Source of the DNA: an uncultured Erythrobacter sp.
Lineage (GTDB): Bacteria; Pseudomonadota; Alphaproteobacteria; Sphingomonadales; Sphingomonadaceae
Reading direction: 5' to 3'
NCBI GenBank assembly: GCA_947488755.1
Contig: CANLAD010000001.1
Coordinates: 1,316,247-1,380,246 of the forward strand
Length of the DNA stretch: 64,000 nt
Shown here: positions 56,758 to 64,000 of the stretch, one piece after another
Layout of the letters: the number at the start of each line of letters is the position of its first letter
How positions within the stretch are numbered: position 1 is the stretch's first letter
Translations under genes and position numbers: made by a program
Notes under the pieces: model-generated
What the model saw: only the letters and a program-made list of their open reading frames with translations
What the model was told of the DNA's origin: nothing
The model's database searches: none

Positions 56758-57615
56758 ATGACCGAAACCGAGTTCCTGTCCGCCCTGCGCACCCTGCCCC
56801 TGCACAAGGGCGCACGCGATCTGCGCGATGACTGCGCGCTCATCGAGATCGGCGACGAAATTCTGGTCTTCAACCACGACACCATGGTCGAAGACGTGCA
56901 TTTCCGGCGTGAAGCGGATCTGTCGGATGTCGCCTGGAAGCTCGTTGCCGTCAACCTGTCGGACCTGGCGGGCAAGGGCGCGGAGCCGGTCGGCATGATG
57001 CTCGGCCACTCGCTTGGCGGGAACGATCTGGAATTCGTGAAGGGCCTTCGAGAGGTGCTGGCGGTTTACGACATCCCGCTGATGGGCGGTGATACCGTCG
57101 CGGCGACCGGAGCAACCACCTATTGCATCACCGCAATCGGGCGTGCGACCTGCCGTCCCGTGCCATCGCGCATGGGCGCGCAGGTTGGCGACGGCGTGTT
57201 CGTTACCGGCACGCTCGGACGTGCGATGCTTGGTTTCGAAGGGATACGCGAGCATTTCGCGGCCTTCGACCGGCCGGTGCCGAGGCTTTCCGAAGGCAGA
57301 GCGCTCGCCCCGCGCGTGACGGCGATGATGGATGTATCGGATGGACTGCTGCTCGATATCTACCGGCTCGCCAACGCCAGTGGAGTGACCATGGCCATCG
57401 ACAGTCGCAGCGTGCCGGTGGCCGCCCCGACCCGTCGCAGCGAGTGCATGCGATGGGGTGACGATTATGAGCTCCTATTCACCATGCCCGGCGGAGAAGC
57501 GCCGCCCGTTCCCGCGACGCAGATCGGCACTGTGACGCAGCGCGGCAGAGCGCCGCTGATGCTGGACGGAGAGCCGATCGCCGCTGCCGACGGTCTGGGC
57601 TACCAGCACGGTTGA
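56758..57615 (+). CDS. thiL: Thiamine-monophosphate kinase
   Basis: A 285-residue kinase making thiamine diphosphate from thiamine phosphate. DLRDDCALIEIG, FNHDTMVEDVHF, LVAVNLSDLAGKGAEP, MMDVSDGLLLD and GDDYELLF are the family motifs with metal-binding Asp. ATG at 56758 was preferred to one 21 bases upstream because MTETEFLSAL aligns with the usual start. The usual nusB-thiL pair. Confidence 0.95.
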   Translation: MTETEFLSALRTLPLHKGARDLRDDCALIEIGDEILVFNHDTMVEDVHFRREADLSDVAWKLVAVNLSDLAGKGAEPVGMMLGHSLGGNDLEFVKGLREVLAVYDIPLMGGDTVAATGATTYCITAIGRATCRPVPSRMGAQVGDGVFVTGTLGRAMLGFEGIREHFAAFDRPVPRLSEGRALAPRVTAMMDVSDGLLLDIYRLANASGVTMAIDSRSVPVAAPTRRSECMRWGDDYELLFTMPGGEAPPVPATQIGTVTQRGRAPLMLDGEPIAAADGLGYQHG

Positions 57616-57626
57616 GGGCAGGCGCG

Positions 57627-58550
57627 ATGACAGACACTTGCGAACCAAGCGAGCTCGTTGATGAGCTAGTCCGGCTGCTGACAGTCGAGAAGCGCGCGGC
57701 GGACATCTACGCTGGCTCCCCGCAAAAGGGCGGGGTGGGCCGGGTGTTTGGCGGGCAGGTGCTCGCGCAGGCGCTTCAGGCGGCACAGGCGAGCATGTCC
57801 GACTTGAAAACCGCGCACTCGCTCCACGCCTATTTCCTGCGCGGCGGGCGCGAGGGTGCGCCGATCGAATACCGCATCCAGCGCGACTTCGACGGACGCA
57901 GTTTCGCCAATCGCCGGGTGGTCGCCAGCCAGGAGGGCGAGGATGGCACATCGGTCCCGATCCTCAATCTCACCGCCAGCTTTCAGGTGCCCGAAGACGG
58001 CCTTGAGCACGATGACGCGCCCATGCCCGAGGTCGACGGCCCTGACGACCTGCGCCCCGACATGGGTGTGCGACGCGAGATGGCGGACAAGCTCGGCGAC
58101 AAGCTGACCGAGGCGCAGCGCAAGCTGATGCTGCGACCGCGTCCAATCGAAATGCGCACGATCGACCGGCTGCACTGGATGAACTCCGATCCGAAACCAC
58201 CTCGCGCGCACAGCTGGTTCCGCACAGTCGCCCCTCTGCCCGACGACCCCGCGCTCCACCGCGCCGTCATCACATATTCCAGCGACTACACCCTGCTCGG
58301 CACCAGCGCCCTGCCCCACGGCCTCAGCTGGATGCGCGGCGAGCTGGTGGGCGCGAGCCTCGATCATGCGATCTGGTTCCACCGTGAGGCGCGCGCCGAC
58401 GAATGGCTGCTCTACGCCACCGACGCGCCGTGGTCGGGCAGTGGGCGCGGCTTTAACCGGGGGCGCATCTTCGACGCCGAAGGCCGCCTCGTGGCGAGCG
58501 TCGCGCAGGAGGGGATGATGCGCAAGCGGCGCGGCAAAAGCGGCTCCTGA
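57627..58550 (+). CDS. tesB: Acyl-CoA thioesterase II
   Basis: A 307-residue double-hotdog thioesterase that hydrolyses medium to long acyl-CoA. RVFGGQVLAQALQAAQ, SLHAYFLRGG, and near the end SLDHAIWFHREAR with DEWLLYATDAPWSGSGRGF are typical, and the latter holds the catalytic Asp of the second domain. ATG at 57627 has AGGGCAGG upstream. It starts 11 bases after thiL. Confidence 0.94.
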   Translation: MTDTCEPSELVDELVRLLTVEKRAADIYAGSPQKGGVGRVFGGQVLAQALQAAQASMSDLKTAHSLHAYFLRGGREGAPIEYRIQRDFDGRSFANRRVVASQEGEDGTSVPILNLTASFQVPEDGLEHDDAPMPEVDGPDDLRPDMGVRREMADKLGDKLTEAQRKLMLRPRPIEMRTIDRLHWMNSDPKPPRAHSWFRTVAPLPDDPALHRAVITYSSDYTLLGTSALPHGLSWMRGELVGASLDHAIWFHREARADEWLLYATDAPWSGSGRGFNRGRIFDAEGRLVASVAQEGMMRKRRGKSGS

Positions 58551-58809
58551 CACACCTGACACACTGTCCGAGGCGCGAAATCCAGTCGATCAAACGCGCC
58601 GGTTCGATCGTCTGTCTCGATCAATGAATGCAGCGGCGAACGATTTGAAAGAGCGTCCGCGGTGATAGTGCCCCAAGCGGAAGTAGGAAAACGCAGGCTC
58701 CACGCTTCCCCCGCATAAGACGCATCCGGCGGGCGATGGCGCTAGTCGATAGCCACCAGCCCGTGCTAGCACTTGCACTCCAGTCCGAAGGCTGCACAGG
58801 AGCACCACG

Positions 58810-59220
58810 TTGAAGCAATTGATCTACCGCTCGCGGCCATTCGGTTTCGACAATGCGATGCTCGCCGCCATCCTGATGCAGGCGCGGCGCAACAACCGCG
58901 AAAACGACATCACCGGCGCGCTCATCTGCCGCCAGGACATGTATATCCAGCTGATCGAGGGGCCCCAGCCAGCAATCGACGCGCTCTACGCCCGGATCGA
59001 GAAGGACGACCGCCATACCGAAGTGCAACTTGAAGTGTCCGCCACAGTCGAGACCCGCATCTTCCCGGAATGGGAGATGCTTGACGACACGATGCCTTCA
59101 ATGACGTTCTCGCAATCCGAGGTCGAAAGCGGCGCGGTGGAGGTAGCGTCCCCCGACGCGCTGCGCGACGTGTTCCGGCGGATTGCGGTAAATGCGCGCG
59201 GTAAGGAGCCGGCGGGGTAG
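58810..59220 (+). CDS. BLUF-domain blue-light sensor protein
   Basis: A 136-residue protein consisting of a flavin-binding BLUF domain plus a short C-terminal helical cap. The photochemical residues are present: Tyr6 (LIYRS), Asn29 in RRNNRENDITG and Gln47 in MYIQLIEG. The later FPEWEML has the semi-conserved Trp and Met. No output domain is fused, so it is a stand-alone short BLUF protein, likely acting by protein contact. The start is TTG at 58810 with AGGAG eight bases before. The 259-base region upstream shows no gene. Confidence 0.88.
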   Translation: MKQLIYRSRPFGFDNAMLAAILMQARRNNRENDITGALICRQDMYIQLIEGPQPAIDALYARIEKDDRHTEVQLEVSATVETRIFPEWEMLDDTMPSMTFSQSEVESGAVEVASPDALRDVFRRIAVNARGKEPAG

Positions 59221-59294
59221 GACTTGGATGACATCGAGGTGGCGGGGCGGCTGGGGATCCCACTTGTCGTCGCTTGGGTTGATTATCCTGCTCC

Positions 59295-59393
59295 CCGAAA
59301 GCGGACGTAAGTCGCCCTATCTCTGTATGTCTGAAACGGGGGTGAAAGCGGTATGTCTGGTTTTGGAAATGGGGGCGAGATAGCGGTCGCTTT
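59295..59393. repeat. Degenerate intergenic repeat-like stretch
   Basis: Within the gap after the BLUF gene, TATGTCTG occurs twice (59326 and 59352), each followed by a G-run, and the ends GAAAGCGGAC and GGTCGCTTTC form an imperfect inverted repeat. I recall similar decayed elements scattered in sphingomonad genomes, but this could not be checked. Nothing else is seen between 59221 and 59494. Confidence 0.35.
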
Positions 59394-59494
59394 CATGCTG
59401 AGACCATTAGGACTGCAATTCGATCCAATTGTGGGCGCTCCAACGGCACTTGCCAGCACCCAGAAGCAGACATTCGCGAAGGAACGAACTTCGC

Positions 59495-59872
59495 TTATCC
59501 TCCTTCTGTCAGATCTTGAGCAATCATAAGAGCGTTGCCGTCCGGATCATAAAAGGTCGCAGTGCTGACCATTCCCTCGACGGTTTCAGTCTCACCATCG
59601 AATCTGACACCAGCGGCTTCGAGATTAGCACGCTCGACATTGATATCGTCGACCCCGAATACGGGCACCATGTTTCCGGGCGCTGGCTCTGCGTGCTCGC
59701 CAAGCCCGATCGTGACCCCAGGCGTTTTGGTCTCAAGTTCGCTCCAACCTGCATCATCCATATGATAAAGAAGCTTGAATTCAAGCATATCAGCATACCA
59801 AGCTGCGCTGCGGTGACGATCACTCACGGACATTGCGAGGGTTATTGTTTTATCGAGCTTGACGACCGGCAT
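59495..59872 (-). CDS. VOC-family protein
   Basis: A 125-residue single-domain vicinal-oxygen-chelate protein. DKTITLAMSVSDRHRSAAWY starts the first module, VPVFGVDDINVERA the second, and STATFYDPDGNALMIAQ ends it with the metal-site region. The substrate is unknown. The start ATG at 59872 is preceded by AGAGGAAAG, and a further ATG 15 bases upstream is weaker. Lower GC than the flanks. Divergent from the HxlR-like regulator, which may control it. Confidence 0.85.
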   Translation of the reverse strand: MPVVKLDKTITLAMSVSDRHRSAAWYADMLEFKLLYHMDDAGWSELETKTPGVTIGLGEHAEPAPGNMVPVFGVDDINVERANLEAAGVRFDGETETVEGMVSTATFYDPDGNALMIAQDLTEGG

Positions 59873-59896
59873 AAGCTTTCCTCTCATGATAATTTC

Positions 59897-59907
59897 AGTT
59901 ACTAACT
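59897..59907. promoter_or_regulatory. Short palindrome, candidate HxlR-type operator
   Basis: AGTTACTAACT is a perfect palindrome around one central base, located three bases before the ATG of the regulator gene and 25 bases before the VOC gene. Related GTTAC/GTAAC-like sites are known for HxlR-family proteins. Binding is inference. Confidence 0.4.
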
Positions 59908-59910
59908 TTT

Positions 59911-60471
59911 ATGGACATAATTACTCTTGTCAATCTCTCATCGCGCGCTTGGTCGCTGGACATCCTTGCTGCGCTCGCGGCCGGAACGCGCGGGCGTCAA
60001 GCTGCCCTTCTGACTGCTACAGGCGCGGGAAGAACTGCCTTCGCCGCAAGCCTCGCACACCTCGTTGAACTTGGAATGATTGAGCGTAATCCTGGTCACG
60101 GTCACCCGCTTCGCCCTGAGTTTCTTTTGACAGCAAAAGGTAAGGCCGCCGCCGAAATTGCATCCAATATTTTGGGTGTGGTGAGCGAGTCTCCGGAAGT
60201 CGCTCTGATCCGGCGAAACTGGACAATCCCCATTCTCGCCGTGACTGGTAGGCCCCGATACTTTGGCGAGATAAGACGAAAACTGTACGGTGTATCGGAT
60301 AGATCATTGGCGAAGTCATTGCGTCAACTCGAGAGTCGCGCTTGGGTGCAGCGCCATGTCGATGTCTCAATGCGGCCACCAAGGGCTACTTATGAGGCAA
60401 TTCATTTGGGCGCTGAATTGCACAAAGCCATTAATCTTGCGGACCCTGTCAGTTGGAGTTCGCGGGTGTGA
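59911..60471 (+). CDS. Tandem winged-helix HxlR-like regulator
   Basis: A 186-residue protein made of two similar winged-helix units: residues about 9-77 (SSRAWSLDILAALAAG... LTAKGK) and 100-175 (RRNWTIPILAVTGRPRYFGEI... LGAEL). Each has the R-x-W-x-x-x-ILA opening seen in HxlR. Normal HxlR proteins have one unit and dimerise, so this looks like an internal duplication. It lacks a clear ribosome site. GC is about 46-50%, well below the rest. Divergent from the VOC gene. Confidence 0.78.
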   Translation: MDIITLVNLSSRAWSLDILAALAAGTRGRQAALLTATGAGRTAFAASLAHLVELGMIERNPGHGHPLRPEFLLTAKGKAAAEIASNILGVVSESPEVALIRRNWTIPILAVTGRPRYFGEIRRKLYGVSDRSLAKSLRQLESRAWVQRHVDVSMRPPRATYEAIHLGAELHKAINLADPVSWSSRV

Positions 60472-60856
60472 CGGCAGGACAGTTTTCAGCGCCTGAAAGT
60501 AGCTATCCCGCTTTCACTCCAGTTTAAGACATAGCAAAAAGGCGCAAACTGCGTCGGCTTTTGGGAAGGAAATCAACTGGCCCCAAAGTCCGCAAGTGGA
60601 TCGTGAGCTGCCATTCGCCAATTTTGGAATCTACGTCTGTTTTGGTTCCATAAAGATTTGGAAGCTGACGTTCCGTTCCCCACCCACAAACGGACATCGC
60701 GTTGCATGACGCAAGCGCTTCTGAACCGTCTGCATTACAGGCCAGCGCCGCGGTGTGCAGCTGCGCCGAGTGGCGAGTACGCGCCGATGACATTTGCTCA
60801 TAGCAGGGTAGCAAGTGTATGCTCGGTACGATAAACTTACCGCCAGGGAGGTCGTG
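60472..60856. other. Low-GC gap without a convincing gene
   Basis: This 385-base stretch has lower GC and no clear gene. A 96-codon frame on the minus strand (60524-60814) has unusual composition and no family resemblance. Parts read like decayed repeat or gene remnant (GGAACGTCAGC, GGCGAATGGCAGC). No hairpin terminator with a T-run is visible. Confidence 0.5.
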
Positions 60857-61219
60857 ATGCGAATACTTTGCTTACCGCTTGTCGCACTTGCACTTGTCGG
60901 AGCCGCCGATGGTGACGATCCGGATCAATCTGCACCGTTGGACGAAGAAACACGCGAAGGCGCCGAACGCGAAATCCCGTCCGACAGCGAGACCTGCCGC
61001 GACCGCATCAATCATGCTCGCGATGCGACGGGCCAGCCCAAGCTGTTTCGCCGCGAACCCGCCTCACCCGAACGTCCGCTGGCGATTTACGCGGTGGATC
61101 GCAAGTACGACGGCTGCTCCGTCATGGTGATGATGGGCGATCCCGATGATGTTCGTCCACTGCCTGAGGTCGAGCGGGGACCGATCTTTCGTCGAATACC
61201 CAGCGATCCTGCTCAATAA
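60857..61219 (+). CDS. Secreted hypothetical protein
   Basis: A 120-residue protein with a signal peptide (MRILCLPLVALALVGAA) followed by an acidic stretch (DGDDPDQSAPLDEETREGAE) and a soluble region with two Cys (ETCRDR and DGCSVMV), which may form a disulfide. The family is unknown. AGGGAGG precedes the ATG. Its last seven bases overlap the convergent namZ-like gene. Confidence 0.7.
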   Translation: MRILCLPLVALALVGAADGDDPDQSAPLDEETREGAEREIPSDSETCRDRINHARDATGQPKLFRREPASPERPLAIYAVDRKYDGCSVMVMMGDPDDVRPLPEVERGPIFRRIPSDPAQ

Positions 61220-62439
61220 AGCAGGTGCCCGCGCACCGTCTGCACCCAGGCAGCCTCGTCGTGTGACGCGGGCGCATCCAGCGCATCCGGCCCTGCCTCC
61301 GCATCATCGACCCATTCGCGCAAGGCAGGTCCGCCATTGATGACGTCGATCGCCAGGCGACCGTGCGCGTACTCATACGGGAAATCCCGCCACAGATCGT
61401 AGCTCGGGTAGAGCCGCCGGATTGCCTTGAACGCGAGCGCCTGCAAGCGCCACGGTTTGAACGCGGTGTGCTCGTAGTCCGGACCCTCCGCATGCAACAT
61501 CAAAGCGTTACAGAGCTTTCCTGCGTGTTTGTGGAAGGTCGGTTCGAACCAGCAATCGCGCATCCGTACCCCCCTGCACCACTCGGGCGCGAACGCTCGC
61601 ATCTCCGCTGCCACCGCCTTCGCGTCGACATCGGGCGCGCCGAACAAAACCTCTAACGGCCGCGTGGTGCCCCGGCCCTCGCTCAACGTCGTGCCTTCCA
61701 GCATCACCGTGCCGGCATAGCAGCGCGCCATGTTGACGCTGGCGGCATTGGGCGAAGGGTTGATCCAGAGGCGGTTCGCAGGCCAGCCATAGCCGCTCGC
61801 CACAGCGCCGCTATCCGCGTCCGGCTGCCAGCCCTGCATCTCGACCACGCGATAATCCACATCGAGATCGAAATGCTCGACGAACCAGTGGCCCATCTCG
61901 CCCAGCGTAAGCCCGTGCCGCATCGGCATGGGAGCGGCCCCGACGAAGCTCTCCTGTCCCGGCACCAGCAGCGTCCCCTCGACCGGGCGACCGGCGGGGG
62001 TCGGGCGGTCGAGCACCCAGACCTCCTTGCCGTGCTTCGCCGCTTCTTCCAGCAGATAGAGCAGCGTCGTGACAAAGGTGTAGATCCGGCAGCCCAGATC
62101 CTGCAGGTCGAACAGGAATACGTCCGCGCTCGACATCATCTGCCCGGTAGGCCGCCGAACCTCGCCGTAAAGCGAGAAGACAGGGATGCCGTATTGCGCA
62201 TCCATTTCATCGCGCGTTTCGACCATGTTGTCCTGCTTGTCGCCCTTCAGCCCATGCTGCGGGCCGAAGGCGGCGGTGATGTTCACGCCCGCCGCGATCA
62301 GCGCGTCGAGACTGTGCGTGAGGTCCAGCGTCACGCTCGCCGGATGGGCAACGAGCGCCACGCGGCGATCCTTCAGTTCGCGAAGGAGCGAGGTGTCTTC
62401 GAGCAGACGGTCGATGCCAAATTTCACGGTTCCAGTCAT
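61213..62439 (-). CDS. namZ: DUF1343 exo-beta-N-acetylmuramidase, NamZ-like
   Basis: A 408-residue DUF1343 protein. Family signatures are ALVAHPASVT, FGPQHGLKGDKQDNM, DLQDLGCRIYTF with DLQD, and the later GTTLSEGRGTTRPLE. Characterised members remove terminal MurNAc from peptidoglycan fragments in cell-wall recycling. There is no clear signal peptide, so cytoplasmic location is possible. The start is ATG at 62439, and a ribosome site is not obvious. Confidence 0.85.
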   Translation of the reverse strand: MTGTVKFGIDRLLEDTSLLRELKDRRVALVAHPASVTLDLTHSLDALIAAGVNITAAFGPQHGLKGDKQDNMVETRDEMDAQYGIPVFSLYGEVRRPTGQMMSSADVFLFDLQDLGCRIYTFVTTLLYLLEEAAKHGKEVWVLDRPTPAGRPVEGTLLVPGQESFVGAAPMPMRHGLTLGEMGHWFVEHFDLDVDYRVVEMQGWQPDADSGAVASGYGWPANRLWINPSPNAASVNMARCYAGTVMLEGTTLSEGRGTTRPLEVLFGAPDVDAKAVAAEMRAFAPEWCRGVRMRDCWFEPTFHKHAGKLCNALMLHAEGPDYEHTAFKPWRLQALAFKAIRRLYPSYDLWRDFPYEYAHGRLAIDVINGGPALREWVDDAEAGPDALDAPASHDEAAWVQTVRGHLLY

Positions 62440-62538
62440 GGGAAAGTGCGGTGGAACAGCAACGCCGCAAACGCAATTGCTTTCGTTTCCATCCTGAAGC
62501 TGGCGGGAACGGACGGGCGCGTGTATCGCTCTTGCAGC

Positions 62539-63036
62539 ATGGATATCGAATGGACCCCCGCTCTCGTCGCTGCCGCCTGGGCCATCATTCTCGGCGGCGC
62601 GGGCGGTCTGCTGACCGAAATCGGTGACTGGTATCGCAATCTGAACAAGCCGAGCTGGCAGCCGCCCGACTGGCTGTTCGGACCGGCCTGGACCATCATT
62701 CTCGGGCTTTCGGGTTGGAGCTTCTATCTCGCCTGGACGAGCGCGACGACGCTGGAAGATGGCATTATCATCGGCGCGCTGTTTGCGGCCAATTTCGTGT
62801 TTCACCTCGCCTGGTCGCCGCTGTTCTTCAAGATCAAGCGGCCCGATTTCGCACTGGTCGAGAATGTGTTCCTGTGGCTGTCCGTGCTGGCGCTGTGCCT
62901 CGTCCTGCCGCGCTATTCCGAGCTCGCCGGGTGGCTCAACGTCCCGTATATCTCATGGGTGAGCTTTGCGTTTTTGCTCAACTTGAAGATCGTGCAGCTC
63001 AACAAGCCGTTCGGCCAGCGACCCGCGGAAGCCTGA
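62539..63036 (+). CDS. tspO: TspO/MBR family protein
   Basis: A 165-residue five-helix membrane protein. LTEIGDWYRNLNKPSWQPPDWLFGPAW is the signature, here split over residues 31-57, with the tryptophan-rich loop that binds porphyrins. TspO modulates tetrapyrrole and stress responses in alphaproteobacteria. The stop abuts the stop of the convergent DOMON-like gene with no gap. Confidence 0.93.
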   Translation: MDIEWTPALVAAAWAIILGGAGGLLTEIGDWYRNLNKPSWQPPDWLFGPAWTIILGLSGWSFYLAWTSATTLEDGIIIGALFAANFVFHLAWSPLFFKIKRPDFALVENVFLWLSVLALCLVLPRYSELAGWLNVPYISWVSFAFLLNLKIVQLNKPFGQRPAEA

Positions 63037-63564
63037 TTATCGAGGATCGGGGCGCTCGACGATAAGCTGTCGGCAGGCTTCTGAATGGAAGTCGGGTTTG
63101 CCGGGGCCGAACGCGAGCGCCCAGTATTGCAGTTCTCCATCGCCGTGTTCGACCACCGCGCTCAGGCCCACCTGTGCAGGTGCGGGTATATCGGCGGCGA
63201 TCCGCGCCTCGAGCGACAAGGCGCCCTCCGCGACCGTTGGCACGACGGACACCGCGTCGATGGCCATGTCGCGCATGTTTTCGCGGTAGCTGTCGAAGGC
63301 ATAGGCGGTCCAGCGTCCGGATGGCGAGAGGTTGAACTCGCGATATTCTGTGCCGCCGATTGGCTGCCAGAAGACCTCGAAACAGGTCGTTTTCCATAGA
63401 TCGTTCCCGCGCGCCGAAGGGGCTTGCGGCGGCAATCTTATGACATCCACCCTGCCCTCCATGCGAAAGCGGGCCTCGAAACCCTCAGGTGTTGCGTCGA
63501 TGGCGGCGGTGACGGCGACGATCGGGCCGAGGTCGCAGGTGCGATGGAGCATGAGCGGTTGCAT
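63037..63564 (-). CDS. DOMON-like domain protein
   Basis: About 175 residues of mostly beta structure. [49 protein letters not shown] are typical of the DOMON-like family, with a possible carbohydrate or heme binding role that is unproven. The ATG at 63564 was chosen. A farther one at 63657 would overlap the tyrS start on the other strand. Confidence 0.82.
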   Translation of the reverse strand: MQPLMLHRTCDLGPIVAVTAAIDATPEGFEARFRMEGRVDVIRLPPQAPSARGNDLWKTTCFEVFWQPIGGTEYREFNLSPSGRWTAYAFDSYRENMRDMAIDAVSVVPTVAEGALSLEARIAADIPAPAQVGLSAVVEHGDGELQYWALAFGPGKPDFHSEACRQLIVERPDPR

Positions 63565-63643
63565 CCCAGCGCCTATCGCCGCTGCGCGCGCCGCTCGCAA
63601 GGCCACTAGCCCCTGCCCTGCCCCGCTGGTAAGCGCCGCGCGC

Positions 63644-64000
63644 ATGACCACCGACACACACGCATATTCCTCCGATCTGCTGCGCCTGCTGGAGAGCCGC
63701 GGCTACATCCACCAGATCACCGATGCGGGCGCGCTCGATGAGTTGGCGGCAAAGCAGGTGGTGCCCGGCTATATCGGCTTCGACGCGACCGCGCCCAGCC
63801 TGCATGTTGGCAGTCTGGTGCAGATCATGATGCTGCGCCGCTTGCAGCAGGCCGGGCACAAGCCGATCGTGGTGATGGGTGGCGGCACCACGAAGGTCGG
63901 AGATCCTTCGGGCAAGGATGAGAGCCGCAAGATGCTGACGGACGCCGCGATCGAGGACAACATCGCCTCGATCCGCACGGTGTTCGAGCGATTGCTGACT
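63644..64000 (+). CDS. tyrS: Tyrosyl-tRNA synthetase, 5' part
   Basis: The first 119 codons of TyrRS, cut by the window edge. The tyrosine-binding [20 protein letters not shown] contains the HVGS form of the class I HIGH motif, followed by [11 protein letters not shown]. The start is ATG at 63644, divergent from the DOMON-like gene. Confidence 0.95.
   Translation, partial: MTTDTHAYSSDLLRLLESRGYIHQITDAGALDELAAKQVVPGYIGFDATAPSLHVGSLVQIMMLRRLQQAGHKPIVVMGGGTTKVGDPSGKDESRKMLTDAAIEDNIASIRTVFERLLT

Noticed and set aside
60524..60814. 96-codon frame in the low-GC gap
   Set aside because: No family, no ribosome site, irregular composition. Treated as remnant sequence.

Overview
The window is a GC-rich (roughly 64-65%), densely packed bacterial chromosome segment. 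Gene content and order point to an alphaproteobacterium of the Sphingomonadales, most likely an Erythrobacteraceae member (Erythrobacter/Qipengyuania/Altererythrobacter type). Supporting signs are the ctaC-ctaD-ctaB-ctaG-ctaE oxidase cluster with SURF1 and DUF983 genes, the alphaproteobacterial GshA, CobS, ribosomal protein L21 with a long Lys/Ala-rich tail, short-form HisG, and GTG/TTG starts in tightly overlapping operons. The family-level placement is inference. No rRNA or tRNA gene, insertion sequence, prophage or CRISPR array was found.

Layout. 0-8 kb: Met/His-rich outer-membrane protein, NTF2-like secreted protein, DinG/XPD-type helicase, SixA-like phosphatase, soxR divergent from a VOC gene over a textbook SoxR box, ubiA operon, rsmE. 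8-16 kb: gshA, bamB with a YfgM-like gene, glycosyltransferase and alpha/beta hydrolase, selO. 16-22 kb: astD, a candidate structured RNA, rarD, pyrC, ATP-grasp gene, ygfZ, TetR and GNAT genes. 22.7-25.4 kb: rpmA/rplU with a clear promoter, lipoprotein gene coupled to an FNR-type oxygen regulator, and a membrane protein gene behind a class-II-spaced FNR box. 25.5-36.9 kb: a long leftward run of aerobic respiration genes (ctaC to SURF1), thrC, an rRNA-methyltransferase-like gene, folB and moaA-moaD-moaE. 37-42.9 kb: rightward pyrE-pdxJ-(membrane protein)-acpS-lepB-DUF3089-ruvX and two PaaI-type thioesterases. 42.9-46.1 kb: bifunctional penicillin-binding protein and cobS, leftward. 46-53 kb: accessory and housekeeping genes (MpaB-like oxygenase, GST, AAC(6')-like acetyltransferase, J-domain protein, bolA, Nudix, SDR, epoxide-hydrolase-like protein, amphi-Trp protein) and an unrecognised protein/lipoprotein pair. 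53-58.6 kb: DUF2332, hisG-hisD-nusB-thiL-tesB. 58.8-61 kb: BLUF photoreceptor and a lower-GC patch with a VOC gene divergent from a tandem winged-helix HxlR-like regulator. 61-64 kb: NamZ-like DUF1343 protein, tspO, DOMON-like protein, and the 5' part of tyrS.

How the genes work together. The cta cluster encodes an aa3-type (A1) cytochrome c oxidase with its heme O synthase, copper chaperone and SURF1 factor. An FNR-family sensor nearby could match respiration to oxygen, and its only clear target site in the window is in front of the adjacent membrane protein gene. SoxR probably controls itself and the divergent VOC gene under redox stress. Other blocks are core metabolism: pyrimidine (pyrC, pyrE), PLP (pdxJ), histidine, thiamine, ubiquinone, glutathione, folate and molybdenum cofactor synthesis. 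Envelope and secretion functions are covered by bamB, yfgM-like, lepB and the penicillin-binding protein.

The most interesting unexplained items are the structured intergenic element at 17342-17493 (minus strand favoured by G.U pairs), the FNR-box promoter at 25437-25503, the unknown protein plus lipoprotein at 51765-53117, and the low-GC patch at 59.3-60.9 kb.
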